Both the position numbers and the translations under genes were made by a program. 64,000 nucleotides of DNA. Origin: Pseudidiomarina marina (GTDB lineage: Bacteria > Pseudomonadota > Gammaproteobacteria > Enterobacterales > Alteromonadaceae). The DNA is taken from positions 806,001-870,000 of the forward strand of contig NZ_PIPZ01000001.1 in the NCBI RefSeq assembly GCF_003987045.1, written 5' to 3'. Under the pieces are notes generated by a model. It was given only the letters and a program-made list of their open reading frames with translations. It was not told where the DNA came from and did not search any database. This document shows positions 1 through 8,812 of the stretch, piece after piece. Every line of letters begins with the position of its first letter. Position 1 is the stretch's first letter.

Positions 1-184
1 AGCCAGCGAAGGCCATGCCGCTGAAATGAACTTCACCTCACAGCTGAAATATGACATTGGTCCAATGGTTGGCTACGACAGCCGTTTGTATGTTGGTGTT
101 GAGTACGCGCACTGGAATAATAAATTTGGCATTGACGGTGTTGATGAACGTAACCTAAATTTATTGGTGAAAATTCACTTATAA
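1..184 (+). CDS. Tsx-like outer-membrane channel protein (3' end only)
   Basis: Only the last 60 codons are in the window, read from base 2 to a TAA at 182-184. The visible tail has alternating polar and hydrophobic residues typical of beta strands (for example LYVGVEYAHW) and ends in NLLVKIHL, like the C-terminal strand of Tsx-type nucleoside channels. In that family the protein is a monomeric outer-membrane barrel for nucleoside uptake. The family call rests on a short C-terminal stretch, so a different small barrel porin remains possible. Confidence 0.6.
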   Translation, partial: ASEGHAAEMNFTSQLKYDIGPMVGYDSRLYVGVEYAHWNNKFGIDGVDERNLNLLVKIHL

Positions 185-217
185 CGCTCAACGAAAATAA
201 TTAAAAAGGACGCGCTC

Positions 218-814
218 ATGGCTTGGCAACAAAGAATTCCTCATATGCTTGCGGTAGTGATTGTTGCCACCATGGTGTGGTCGTTTATTAATCCGTACGA
301 TATGCGCGTATGGTGGGCTGAAATGACGCCGATTTTAGCCATATTTATCGGCCTTGTTGCCACCTATCGTCAATTCCAGTTCAGTAACACCAGCTATGTT
401 TTGATGAGTGTTTTACTCATCTTGCACACCATTGGCGCACACTACACGTTTGCGCGTGTACCGTTTGAGTGGGTCACTGAGTTCTTTGATTTCGAACGTA
501 ATCATTACGACCGAATTGCACATTTTACTGTCGGTTTCTATGCCTATGCAGCCGCAGAATTACTCGTACGAAAAAATTGGGCCCGCCCTATCACTGCCAT
601 GCTGTTTGGACTGTTTTTTATTATGGCCGTCGCCGCTGGATACGAGATTATCGAGTGGCAATTTGCAGTCATTGAAGGTGGCGACGCCGGCATTGAATTT
701 CTCGGCTCACAAGGTGATGAATGGGACGCCCAACAAGATATGCTCGCTGATACGCTAGGTGCATTGGCGGCATTGGTGCTATTCTGGTTCTCCAAATACC
801 GCCAACGAACCTAA
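218..814 (+). CDS. YjdF family (DUF2238) inner-membrane protein
   Basis: This 198-residue protein has about six hydrophobic segments and the conserved signature of the YjdF/DUF2238 family: an HYDRIAHF motif near residue 95, an AAGYEIIEW motif near 140, and the terminal QGDEWDAQQDMLADTLGA stretch near 170-187. The family is an integral membrane protein without an established function. The ATG follows an AAGGA ribosome site by seven bases. It lies 33 bases after the Tsx-like gene on the same strand and could share its transcript, but nothing in the sequence links their jobs. Confidence 0.85.
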   Translation: MAWQQRIPHMLAVVIVATMVWSFINPYDMRVWWAEMTPILAIFIGLVATYRQFQFSNTSYVLMSVLLILHTIGAHYTFARVPFEWVTEFFDFERNHYDRIAHFTVGFYAYAAAELLVRKNWARPITAMLFGLFFIMAVAAGYEIIEWQFAVIEGGDAGIEFLGSQGDEWDAQQDMLADTLGALAALVLFWFSKYRQRT

Positions 815-824
815 CTTTTCGTGG

Positions 825-1262
825 TTATTCGCCGATATCTTCGTTCCAGAGTTCTGGGTTGTTAGCTATGAACGTATTCATCAACTCGATACACGTAGCA
901 TCTTGCAGTACGTCAACCTTCACACCGGCTTGACGCAAGCGTTCTTCGGCACCCATAAAGGTTTGATTTTCGCCGACCACCACATGCGGAATACCGTACA
1001 GTTCGATAGCGCCCGAACACATGCAGCATGGTGATAGCGTGGTATAAATGGTGCACTCACGGTAAACCTTAGCAGGCTGACGCCCAGCATTTTCAAACGC
1101 ATCCATTTCCCCGTGTAAAATCGGGCTGCCGCTTTGCACACGGCGGTTATGCCCTCGACCGATGATTTTACCGTTGTGCACAATGACCGAACCAATCGGC
1201 ACACCGCCCTCTTCCATCCCTTTCTTGGCTTCCTCTATGGCGGCCTGCATAAATTTATCCAT
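825..1262 (-). CDS. Cytosine deaminase of the yeast Fcy1 type
   Basis: This 145-residue member of the cytidine/deoxycytidylate deaminase fold carries the zinc ligands His50 (in HGEMDAFENAGR), Cys79 and Cys82 (in LSPCCMCSGA), with Glu52 as the proton shuttle. From memory it resembles the yeast cytosine deaminase along its whole length, including GGVPIG, LYGIPHVVVGEN and the C-terminal WNEDIGE, where Trp139 and Asp142 match residues that close the cytosine pocket in the yeast enzyme. The expected reaction is cytosine to uracil plus ammonia. This is not the TIM-barrel CodA of E. coli. It is convergent with the preceding membrane protein gene, 10 bases apart. A broader nucleobase deaminase is the main alternative. 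Confidence 0.82.
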   Translation of the reverse strand: MDKFMQAAIEEAKKGMEEGGVPIGSVIVHNGKIIGRGHNRRVQSGSPILHGEMDAFENAGRQPAKVYRECTIYTTLSPCCMCSGAIELYGIPHVVVGENQTFMGAEERLRQAGVKVDVLQDATCIELMNTFIANNPELWNEDIGE

Positions 1263-1331
1263 TTTTTTATTCCTTGTTGCTCCTAATTATTCAGAAATAT
1301 CGCACGCGAAACAGCCAGTTACAAATGCTAT

Positions 1332-1526
1332 TTGCGAAGCAAACTCGTCGTCAGTTGTTATTTTAATCGCTCTGGATTAGACATCCACATACTTGGCGTT
1401 TACTCCGATTCTGATATAGTCCTTTTACATAGAGTTCAAACCGAAACCGAGTACGAGTTCGATCAGCAAGATCTCTACAAAATAATCGGACAAGTATTCG
1501 GCGCACTGGAAGAGTCAACGAGATAG
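1332..1526 (+). CDS. Doubtful short hypothetical protein
   Basis: An open frame of 64 codons with a TTG start ends three bases before the next gene. The reading frame is open further upstream to about 1287 without an ATG. The C-terminal half (EFDQQDLYKIIGQVFGALEE) looks protein-like and could be amphipathic helix, so it may be a remnant of a longer gene or a short leader gene. No clear ribosome site is seen at the TTG, and I recognise no family. Confidence 0.25.
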   Translation: MRSKLVVSCYFNRSGLDIHILGVYSDSDIVLLHRVQTETEYEFDQQDLYKIIGQVFGALEESTR

Positions 1527-1529
1527 TCT

Positions 1530-2399
1530 ATGAACTTTCGATTCTCACTTATTTTTATTGGAGCAATGACTTGCCTTCTAGCGGCCTGCTCTTCCACGCC
1601 ACCTAAAAATTCAGCAATTATTCAGGATTCTGAACAAGTACATAAAATATCACCCATTGAATACCTTCCTGCACTCGCCGGAGATTATTTCAAACTACAG
1701 TCAACTGCCGTTGGACGCCCTTATCATATCTTTGTTCGCTTACCTGAAGGGTACGATGCCAACACAAAACAATATCCGGTGGTTTACCTACTGGACGGTG
1801 ATAGCCTTTTTCCATTACTTGCACCTACCCACCTATTTTTGACCTATGATGAAAATTTGCCTGAAGCGATCATAGTCGGGATTGCATACGGCGGCTTTGG
1901 CGACATCAACAAACGTGATATTGATTTTACTGCGCCAGCCGCAGACGGAAAACTAGGAATAGACGGTGCACCGCAGTTTTTAAAATTCTTGAAAACCGAA
2001 CTTATACCGCGAATTGAACACAGCTATCGAGCCGATTCCGATACAAGAATTTTATTTGGACAATCGCGTGGCGGATATTTCACACTGTGGTCAGCTCTAG
2101 CCGACCCTGATTTGTTCTACGCGCGCATTGCGAGCAACCCAACAGTTACACCGGGGCAAACGCGCTTTTTTGAGGCACCTAGTTTAGCGCCAAACTCCCA
2201 AGGTTTAGTCGCTGTCGCTACAGGCACACGTGACCGCGAAACTCGAATGGTATTTGCAAATCGTTGGACCAGTTATTGGAATGAGCAGCCTAATTCGCCA
2301 TGGCAATCCAAACACTTTATTATCGAAAATGGTACACATGCTGCTACTGTGGGCGAAACGTACCGCCAAACGATGATCTGGATATTTAATGAACAATAA
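1530..2399 (+). CDS. Lipoprotein alpha/beta hydrolase, esterase D/Fes type
   Basis: This 289-residue protein begins with a lipoprotein signal peptide ending in the lipobox LLAAC, which puts the lipidated Cys at about residue 20. The rest is a PF00756-type esterase: a YPVVYLLDGDSLF strand near 85-97, the nucleophile elbow GQSRGG near residue 173, and a late His in ENGTHAATVGE near 270. In the family such enzymes hydrolyse esters, including siderophore and acyl esters; the substrate here cannot be told. It overlaps the next gene by 11 bases, indicating co-expression. A truncated paralogue lies at 4093-4380. Confidence 0.8.
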   Translation: MNFRFSLIFIGAMTCLLAACSSTPPKNSAIIQDSEQVHKISPIEYLPALAGDYFKLQSTAVGRPYHIFVRLPEGYDANTKQYPVVYLLDGDSLFPLLAPTHLFLTYDENLPEAIIVGIAYGGFGDINKRDIDFTAPAADGKLGIDGAPQFLKFLKTELIPRIEHSYRADSDTRILFGQSRGGYFTLWSALADPDLFYARIASNPTVTPGQTRFFEAPSLAPNSQGLVAVATGTRDRETRMVFANRWTSYWNEQPNSPWQSKHFIIENGTHAATVGETYRQTMIWIFNEQ

Positions 2400-2757
2400 A
2401 AACTTCAATAACGAGAAGATTAATTACATTGAATTGCCAGCTCGCGACATTGAAGGCACAAAAGACTTCTTCGCGAAGGCTTTCGGTTGGGGTTTTGTCG
2501 ACTATGGCCCTGATTACGCGGCCATACAAAATGCAGGGCTTGATGGTGGGTTTTATAGCTCAGACTTAGTGGCATCGACTAGCACTGGTAGCGCGCTAGT
2601 CGTGCTGTACAGTAAAGAGCTTGAAGCTAGTCAAACACGCGTTGAACAGGCTGGCGGCACAATTATAAAGCCAATTTTTGAGTTCCCTGGCGGGCGCCGC
2701 TTCCATTTCACCTGCCCTAGCGGCAATGAATATGCTGTTTGGTCTGATGTAGTTTAA
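2389..2757 (+). CDS. VOC family (glyoxalase/bleomycin-resistance fold) protein
   Basis: A 122-residue single-module VOC protein. It begins its fold with YIELPARDIEGTKDFFAKAFGW, the usual first beta-alpha unit, and ends with RRFHFTCPSGNEYAVWSD, the typical metal-binding strand region. Members bind a divalent metal and act as dioxygenases, isomerases or resistance proteins; the closest look is to the uncharacterised glyoxalase-like group. The ATG lies inside the 3' end of the esterase gene, so translation is probably coupled. The substrate is unknown. Confidence 0.8.
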   Translation: MNNKNFNNEKINYIELPARDIEGTKDFFAKAFGWGFVDYGPDYAAIQNAGLDGGFYSSDLVASTSTGSALVVLYSKELEASQTRVEQAGGTIIKPIFEFPGGRRFHFTCPSGNEYAVWSDVV

Positions 2758-2823
2758 TGGCTGGTTTGTGCCAAATACGGACGTATTGCAAATGGAATTT
2801 TTATCAAGATATGTCGACAAAAA

Positions 2824-3210
2824 TTATTTTTTATCAAGCAGTTGCGACTTAATTTCAGGTAAGCAATCGGCAAATTCTCTTTGAATCGAGGGCATTTCCC
2901 CAAGCTGGTCACCTCCACCACGCAGTACAACCAATAGCATGGCTACCATTATAGACACAGCATTTGATATTCGGACCATATGATCAAGTAAAGTAAGTGG
3001 ATAACCTTTACTGTGACGATTAATTGCGTAAATACCACCGTGGATAAACGAGCTGAGGGGCTTCCAAGAGTACTCTTTGAATTCCATTAGCATATTCAAC
3101 GGTTCTTGGGGAGCTTTACCTTGTAGGTTCTCAAGCATTTCGCTGAGCATGGGAAGTCTATTAGCTTTTTCAGCTGTCTCTTGTGTTAATTCGCAAGACG
3201 GTAGGTGCGG
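2824..3210 (-). pseudogene. DUF6988-like protein, 5'-truncated remnant
   Basis: The frame is open from a stop at 3211-3213 down to 2824. An ATG at 3150 would give only 108 residues, yet the codons upstream of it (ETAEKANRLP) still read like the family. The body shows WKPLSSFIHGGIYAINRHSKGYP, a hydrophobic helix, and a terminal FADCLP, a pattern I associate with DUF6988, whose members are considerably longer at the N terminus. No start codon or ribosome site exists for the longer frame. I infer that the 5' part was lost, though a short functional protein from 3150 is not excluded. Its function is unknown. Confidence 0.5.
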
Positions 3211-3474
3211 TTATCCTATAACGAGCGCACGGTATCAAAGCTTAGTTTTACTTTATATGACAGACATTAAACGACACGAAGAAATAACACAATAATCCCC
3301 TTTTAAGTGGATTAATCGTCAACCAAACCCTGAACTAGACATCCGATGCAAAGGATTCTCTACCATCGCTTCGGATATATACCCTTAAATACGATAATCC
3401 TGAACACAGACGTTAATCCACTCATGTTTAGCATAATCTCTTGATCGTAAGGCTCGATTCAATTGATATATCAT
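3211..3474. other. AT-rich intergenic stretch, no gene seen
   Basis: This segment between the DUF6988 remnant and the next membrane protein gene has no convincing frame on either strand, no clear terminator and no recognisable repeat. It is AT-rich compared with the flanks and belongs to the accessory, partly decayed stretch from about 1.3 to 4.4 kb. Confidence 0.5.
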
Positions 3475-3921
3475 TCACGTATATTTGTCTAAAATCCCGA
3501 ATAATAATTCTGAATTTTCTATATGAACCGGAATAAAAATTTCCCCTTTTTTACCAGCATCGACTACCACAACGGGCATGCCATTGCTCGAAAAAGGGTA
3601 GGCTTTCACTATGTCGTTTAGGGGAAACTGTCTTTTCAGGAGCCAGTAATTTCGCCCACTGATCTCGTCCCCAACAATTTCAACATATGCGCATTTGAGT
3701 AGATAACTCAAAGAAATACCAAAAAAAGCACTAAAAAGGAAAATAACAAAGTACACAAGCGGAATTTGATTAATAGCAATATGTTCAAAGGTCTGAACAA
3801 CATCAAAAGACAAAGAAAACCAGCGAATAATCATCAGAAGCGTAAAACTAATCGACAGCACTACAAACAAATGTTTCGTCATATGTTTGGCAAGTTGCTG
3901 CCATTTAACTTGAAAAATCAT
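3475..3921 (-). CDS. Hypothetical two-helix membrane protein
   Basis: This 148-residue protein has two hydrophobic segments, at about residues 17-37 and 55-75, followed by a soluble C-terminal part of short strands (YVEIVGDEISGRNYWLLKR, then MPVVVVDAGKKGEIFIP). The arrangement of two membrane helices followed by a small beta-rich domain resembles bacterial PH-like membrane proteins, but no family motif is certain. It stands alone in an AT-rich area with untranslated flanks. I do not assign a function. Confidence 0.55.
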   Translation of the reverse strand: MIFQVKWQQLAKHMTKHLFVVLSISFTLLMIIRWFSLSFDVVQTFEHIAINQIPLVYFVIFLFSAFFGISLSYLLKCAYVEIVGDEISGRNYWLLKRQFPLNDIVKAYPFSSNGMPVVVVDAGKKGEIFIPVHIENSELLFGILDKYT

Positions 3922-4092
3922 TAACGCTTCCTCGGTGATAAAAATTCATTATTCACTTTCAGCGAACATAAGCAAAAGATTATTGATTTATATAAAAAAG
4001 TTCGCACTAAAACTTATTGAATGCAAAAATGAAAACTGATTAAGTACGTTAACCATTCTGAGCGCCTTGCTTAAGCTGATAGGAATTCTGCA

Positions 4093-4380
4093 ATGAAGTT
4101 AGTATGGATGCTCATCCTATTCATGTTCTGCCCATTAAGTTTAGCCACCGGCGCTGTAGAAATTCCAAGAAGCAGGACAGTGGAGTTAACCGACCCCAAG
4201 AGTAAACTCGTTTATCCAGTTTTTATTACGACACCGCGCTCGTATCGTTCTAATACCGATAAGATTTATCCGGTTATCTACCTGACTGATGGCCTATATA
4301 GTTTTCAATTAACCTCTGGTGCCACGGCATTTCCAACGACCCTAACGCAAGGTTTAGACTGGATTTATGGGAATCCATAA
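4093..4380 (+). pseudogene. N-terminal fragment of a secreted esterase
   Basis: The 95 codons encode a signal peptide (hydrophobic residues 3-18, cleavage likely after LATGA) followed by the first part of a PF00756-type esterase, including YPVIYLTDGLYSFQL. The frame then stops, and the nucleophile elbow and catalytic His are absent. Downstream DNA up to the convergent lipoprotein gene at 4404 does not resume the fold. It is a relative of the intact lipoprotein esterase at 1530-2399. I read it as a 3'-truncated pseudogene. Confidence 0.6.
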
Positions 4381-4403
4381 GGTTGGGTAGCAATAAGCTG
4401 ACA

Positions 4404-4799
4404 TCATCCAGACGAACACTCGTTCACAACCGCCAACCCCATATCGATATGCGCCACAATATAGCCATATTCTTTCTTTGAAAGGTTGCCACTGTCGAAC
4501 TCACCTTCAGCAAGTTCATGATCCCAAGCCTTGCCGCAAGGCGCTGGAGGAATTGACGTATCCAGTTCTAACAAATACTTTTGTTCTTGCTCGAGACGAT
4601 GACCTGCCTCGACGGCACGTTTGGCGCAATGGCTTAAGGCATATTCAACGGCAAATTTATCGACGCTGGGCATGCCTACGAACTCGACCTCGCAGCCTAG
4701 AGTGCGATTGCCTGCCCTATCGATATAAAACAGCTTGCCGGTGGTGCAAGCTGAAAGAATAAAAACTGCAGCGATAACAACAAAGTATCTGTTATTCAT
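4404..4799 (-). CDS. Hypothetical small lipoprotein
   Basis: A 131-residue protein with a lipoprotein signal ending in the lipobox LSAC, giving Cys18 as the lipidated residue. The mature part is mixed alpha/beta with four further cysteines (LGCEVEF, SHCAKR, PPAPCGKA and VNECSSG), which could form two disulfides in the periplasm. I recognise no family. It lies downstream of rhlE on the same strand with 17 bases between them, but has its own weak ribosome site. Confidence 0.6.
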   Translation of the reverse strand: MNNRYFVVIAAVFILSACTTGKLFYIDRAGNRTLGCEVEFVGMPSVDKFAVEYALSHCAKRAVEAGHRLEQEQKYLLELDTSIPPAPCGKAWDHELAEGEFDSGNLSKKEYGYIVAHIDMGLAVVNECSSG

Positions 4800-4816
4800 A
4801 ATAGTTACCGGCTTGG

Positions 4817-6082
4817 TTAAGTTCGACGCTTGCGGTCACGCGATGGCTTTTTACCGCCACCAGAATTTTTATCACTATTACCCTGTGGCTTTCCAGCGCG
4901 ACGCGGCGGGCGTGGCGCTTTCTTTGGTACCGGTGTTTTGCCATTTAATTCAACATCAGCAAAGCCTTCGAGCTTGTGACGCTCAATTGGCTGGCCAATC
5001 AGTTTCTCGATGGCTTTGAGTGTTTTAAACTCTTCGTCCATGACCAGCGAAATGGCGTGTCCAACCTGCCCTGCGCGGCCAGTACGACCAATACGGTGCA
5101 CGTAATCTTCTGCCACTTGCGGCAAATCGAAGTTGATTACATACGGCAATTTTTCAATATCCAAGCCACGGGCGGCAATGTCCGTCGCAACCAACACTTG
5201 TACCTTGCCGGCCTTAAAGTCAGCTAAAGCTTTAGTACGTGCGCCTTGGCTTTTATTGCCATGAATTGCAGCAGCTAAAAATCCGTCGCCATCCAACTGT
5301 TTTACTAAGCGATTAGCGCCATGTTTGGTGCGCGAAAACACAATCACTTGCGGCAAATTGAGGTTGCGCAGAATTTGCATTAGCATGCGCGGCTTCTGAC
5401 TCTTTTGTGCGGCATACATGATCTGATCAATACGCTCAGCAGTCGCATTTGGCGGCGCAACACTAATTTCAACTGGGTTATTCACTAGGCTTTTTGCAAG
5501 CGTACGAATCTCATCTGAGAACGTTGCTGAAAACATCAACGTTTGGCGCTTGGCTGGCAGTAACTTGATGATTTTTTTAATGTCATGAATGAAGCCCATA
5601 TCGAGCATACGGTCTGCTTCATCAAGAACCAGCATTTCAAGTTTTGGAAAGCGAATGGCGTTTTGCTGGTAGAGGTCGAGCAATCGCCCCGGCGTTGCCA
5701 CCAGAATATCGACGCCCTTGCGCAGTTTCATCATCTGCGGATTAATTTTCACGCCACCGAATACCACAGCATAATTGAGCGGCAAGCCTGCGCCGTAGTT
5801 CATCACGCTTTCACCAACTTGCGCAGCTAATTCACGGGTCGGCGTCAAAATGAGTACACGTGCAGTATTTGCTTTCGCACGCTCATTATCTTTTAACATT
5901 TCAAGAATCGGTAAGGTAAAGCCAGCGGTTTTACCGGTGCCGGTTTGTGCTGCAGCCATCACGTCTTTACCAGCTAACACGGCTGGTATTGCTTGAGCTT
6001 GAATAGGGGTTGGTTCAGTATAACCTTGGCGTGTCAGGGCAGATAAAATTTCAGGGCAAAGACCGAGTTCAGAAAAAGTCAT
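4817..6082 (-). CDS. rhlE: DEAD-box ATP-dependent RNA helicase RhlE
   Basis: This 421-residue helicase shows the full motif series: Q motif [11 protein letters not shown] near residue 23, Walker [10 protein letters not shown] at 44-52, PTREL near 81, DEAD at 154-157, SAT at 185-187, [17 protein letters not shown] near 305, and [10 protein letters not shown] near 330. A basic tail rich in Lys, Arg, Pro and Gly follows from about 380 and would contact RNA. The overall sequence fits the RhlE branch, which acts in ribosome assembly and RNA remodelling. It appears to be transcribed alone or with the small lipoprotein gene downstream. Confidence 0.92.
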   Translation of the reverse strand: MTFSELGLCPEILSALTRQGYTEPTPIQAQAIPAVLAGKDVMAAAQTGTGKTAGFTLPILEMLKDNERAKANTARVLILTPTRELAAQVGESVMNYGAGLPLNYAVVFGGVKINPQMMKLRKGVDILVATPGRLLDLYQQNAIRFPKLEMLVLDEADRMLDMGFIHDIKKIIKLLPAKRQTLMFSATFSDEIRTLAKSLVNNPVEISVAPPNATAERIDQIMYAAQKSQKPRMLMQILRNLNLPQVIVFSRTKHGANRLVKQLDGDGFLAAAIHGNKSQGARTKALADFKAGKVQVLVATDIAARGLDIEKLPYVINFDLPQVAEDYVHRIGRTGRAGQVGHAISLVMDEEFKTLKAIEKLIGQPIERHKLEGFADVELNGKTPVPKKAPRPPRRAGKPQGNSDKNSGGGKKPSRDRKRRT

Positions 6083-6158
6083 GTATAAATGTGCAACTCA
6101 ATTGTGATAAGAAGTTGCATTCTAACCGATTAAAGCTCACACCGCAGTTAATTTCACT

Positions 6159-6629
6159 TTAAGTTAGTTCTATTAGGTAACGGCTAACCAAACTTCCGTT
6201 ATCATTAATCTCGGAATGGAAAACTCCACCACACGTTTCAATCATTGCGCGCGAAGCGACATTTTGTGTATGACAGTGGATATGGGCAGTTTGAATGCCT
6301 AGTTTGCGACCTTGCTCAAGGCTTAATTGGAGTAATTTAATTCCCAAACCTTGCCGGCGAAAGGATGGGCGAATACTTAAACCGATATGCCCGCCACAGT
6401 GCTCAATTTGAGCATTTAACCGATGCCGAATATTTGTGCAGCCGATGATTACATCACCCGCAACCATCCAAAATGTCGAGCTTTGCACAAATCCATCAGG
6501 CACCTTGGTTCCGTCGCGAATACCTTCGATGCGAGCCAACATAGCTTCAAAATCACGGTGATCAAAATCCAGCGGAAACGGATACCGCTCCTCGCTACCA
6601 AGCTCAGCTATATAAGATATAAGCGTCAT
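6159..6629 (-). CDS. GNAT family N-acetyltransferase
   Basis: A 156-residue GCN5-related acetyltransferase. The acetyl-CoA pyrophosphate-binding loop is visible as RRQGLG at residues 91-96, preceded by the strand GGHIGLSIRPSF and followed by the usual helix and the TAHIHCHTQNVASRAMIETCGG segment. The substrate cannot be predicted. It lies between rhlE and a cold-shock/DUF1294 gene on the same strand with gaps of 76 and 51 bases. Confidence 0.85.
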   Translation of the reverse strand: MTLISYIAELGSEERYPFPLDFDHRDFEAMLARIEGIRDGTKVPDGFVQSSTFWMVAGDVIIGCTNIRHRLNAQIEHCGGHIGLSIRPSFRRQGLGIKLLQLSLEQGRKLGIQTAHIHCHTQNVASRAMIETCGGVFHSEINDNGSLVSRYLIELT

Positions 6630-6680
6630 AGCTCGCTTTCAAATTAGCCGTCGGCAATATAAGTTGATACACAAGATCCC

Positions 6681-7274
6681 TCACGACACCCATCCAAGAA
6701 GTCCCAGTTCGTCACCGTAAAAAACGAGATAATAAACGGCAGCAATATTCAGAATAACCGTCATGTAAAACACCGCACGAAACGAAGTTTTGCGTGTTTT
6801 ATGGCGAAATTGTTGTTGTGCAATTAAGGCACCAGGCCAGCCTCCAAGAAATGAAAGCCAATGCAGAACATTCTCTGGCGTGCGTTGATAGCCGTTTTGA
6901 GCGGCTCGTTTATCGATAGCATAAAAGAAATAGGTAACGGCACTTAACAAAGCAAAAATCCAAGAGACTTCAACCGGAAAATCCGTTAGTAAACTTGCGT
7001 AGCCGGTCGCGCCAATATACCCCATCGCGATAAGTAATGTGGGTAACATCAGCCAATCTGTTCTCTCACGAACATAGGTAACCTCAACCGCTCGAAGCTT
7101 ACCGTCGGGTTGTTGCTGTAATTTAAAGGTAACTTCGTCACCTACTTTTGGCTTGCGGCGTCGATTTTCAAATTCCTTTATATGCGCAAACGTTTGCTGC
7201 TGCGAGCTCGCCATTTGCACAAACCCAAAGCCTTTATCCTCATTCCATTTCACCAAAACGCCATTGTGTCGCAT
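6681..7274 (-). CDS. Cold-shock domain plus DUF1294 membrane protein
   Basis: This 197-residue fusion begins with an S1-like cold-shock fold at about residues 1-65, with the RNP1-like KGFGFVQM near 14-21, and continues into a DUF1294 membrane domain with hydrophobic helices near 75-92, 98-117 and 165-185. The DUF1294 signature YFFYAIDKRAAQ and WLSFLGGWPGALIAQ is clear. The combination is widespread in gammaproteobacteria; it may link nucleic-acid binding to the inner membrane, but no function has been settled. Confidence 0.88.
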   Translation of the reverse strand: MRHNGVLVKWNEDKGFGFVQMASSQQQTFAHIKEFENRRRKPKVGDEVTFKLQQQPDGKLRAVEVTYVRERTDWLMLPTLLIAMGYIGATGYASLLTDFPVEVSWIFALLSAVTYFFYAIDKRAAQNGYQRTPENVLHWLSFLGGWPGALIAQQQFRHKTRKTSFRAVFYMTVILNIAAVYYLVFYGDELGLLGWVS

Positions 7275-7390
7275 GCTTTTATGTCCTTATAACGAAACAC
7301 TCTGCGGATAACTCTTTCGCAATATTACGAATTCGTCTCACAGAAAGCGACGACGAAATTCAGCTTTACGTTGTTCTTGCGTTCCGTCTG

Positions 7391-8188
7391 CTAATCCTTC
7401 GCGGCTAAGAACTTCTTTGCCGGTATCCATATTGCATCGGCTTTTTCTAAATCACCGAAAATATCAATGTCATCATCGTCTAAGCTAGCAACCCAGGCTG
7501 CGCTGTACGCATCCACCTGATCATGGGTGCCGCCAGCGCTAATTTGCTTTAACTGAGCCCAATCTTCAGGCGAAGCTGGCCAACCGGTATGGCGGGCGAT
7601 TGCTTCTAGTTGCAACTGTGGCACACCTTTACCACTTTTATGCGGCGCGTTCGGCAATAAACGGCGGATATTCGCCTGCGGGAATACCTCGCGAACCGGC
7701 GCTATGGTTGCCAATTCTCGAGAAATTTCAAAGCCCGCAAGCATCCAAAGTTGCATGGCATGAGGAACGCGAGAAATTGCGCCACCAGAAGCCAAGTGAA
7801 GGCGTACTTTGTGAATAATCTCATCAAATTCGGGCTTTGACGGCGTTTTATAACACCGAATACCGGCTTGGTTGAGTTCGCGCTCCGCAATGCGGTAATC
7901 CAACGCGCTTGAGCGTGGACGCAACGGTGAATCAATACCGATTCGCTCGGGCGTTGCTCCATAAAAATGACAAACATCGATAATATATTCACGAATCTGC
8001 CGCGCATAATTCAAATTATATTCGTGCTCTACAACGAGTTTGTTGCCATGCCCATATGGCGCTGCGAAGGGAAGTTCTTTCAGCGGCAACGGAATTAATC
8101 GCCCTTCCCGTTTTTCAACAAATACAATCGGAATGCGCTTTTTCACCGCGCACGAAACATCAACCCCAATAAACACCGAACGAGACAT
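7391..8188 (-). CDS. DUF429 family protein (RNase H-like fold)
   Basis: A 265-residue protein with the DUF429 pattern: an opening FIGVDVS strand near residue 6, GIDSPLRPR near 103, an EVFPQANIR segment near 168, and the late HDQVDAYSAAWVA near 223. These acidic positions are the expected active-site residues of a predicted RNase H-like nuclease. Its ATG overlaps the stop of the upstream DUF924 gene in a TAATG arrangement, so the two are translationally coupled. The biochemical role is uncharacterised. Confidence 0.75.
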   Translation of the reverse strand: MSRSVFIGVDVSCAVKKRIPIVFVEKREGRLIPLPLKELPFAAPYGHGNKLVVEHEYNLNYARQIREYIIDVCHFYGATPERIGIDSPLRPRSSALDYRIAERELNQAGIRCYKTPSKPEFDEIIHKVRLHLASGGAISRVPHAMQLWMLAGFEISRELATIAPVREVFPQANIRRLLPNAPHKSGKGVPQLQLEAIARHTGWPASPEDWAQLKQISAGGTHDQVDAYSAAWVASLDDDDIDIFGDLEKADAIWIPAKKFLAAKD

Positions 8189-8736
8189 TAGAACGACGAA
8201 CCCGGTTGCTGTAAAAACGTCAATTCTTCATTTGTAGATTCGCGCCCGAGTATTGCGTTACGGTGCGGATAGCGGCCGTACTTATCAATAATTTCTTTGT
8301 GTTTTAATTCGAAGTCGTAATTGGTTTCTAAACCGGGTTGATTAAATAATTGAACGGCTTGCTGATGAATCAATGCCGATTCACTATGCATATAAGGCAT
8401 ATATAAGAAGGCCTTTTCGGCAGCATTAAAATCGGCATCTACCTTTAATGCTACAGCTTCTTGCGCCAGTACTAATGCCATTGCGTCTTGCGCGAACGAA
8501 GCTGGCGTATCTCGGTAAACATTTCGCGAAAATTGGTCCAACACGATAATTTCAGCGAGACGCCCCTTAACCGACTCTCGCCACTGCCAGAGTTCACCCT
8601 GAGAGGCCGCTTCAAGCGTTGTACCAAATCGCCGCTTTATCGTTTCGTCTAAGACGTCACTTTTAGCAAACCACTGTTGAGGCGTCAGTTCGTGAAACCA
8701 AAAATTTAAAACATCAGCAAAGTCATATAATTTCAT
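8188..8736 (-). CDS. DUF924 family protein
   Basis: This 182-residue alpha-helical protein has the DUF924 hallmarks: an opening VLNFWFHELTPQQWF, the central LAEIIVLDQFSRNVYRDTP near residues 80-98, then FLYMPYMHSE near 130 and YGRYPHRNAILGRES near 155. The fold is TPR-like and the family has no settled function. It is the first gene of a two-gene operon with the DUF429 gene, with overlapping stop and start. Confidence 0.85.
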   Translation of the reverse strand: MKLYDFADVLNFWFHELTPQQWFAKSDVLDETIKRRFGTTLEAASQGELWQWRESVKGRLAEIIVLDQFSRNVYRDTPASFAQDAMALVLAQEAVALKVDADFNAAEKAFLYMPYMHSESALIHQQAVQLFNQPGLETNYDFELKHKEIIDKYGRYPHRNAILGRESTNEELTFLQQPGSSF

Positions 8737-8812
8737 GCTATAAATTCCTTAGTGCTTGATTGAATGTAACGCTTCATCAATAAGCGCACAAGTTTAAGGG
8801 GGGTAAGGACGC

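Noticed and set aside
4381-4403. Frameshift continuation of the truncated esterase
   Set aside because: None of the three frames beyond 4380 restores esterase motifs before the convergent lipoprotein gene starts.
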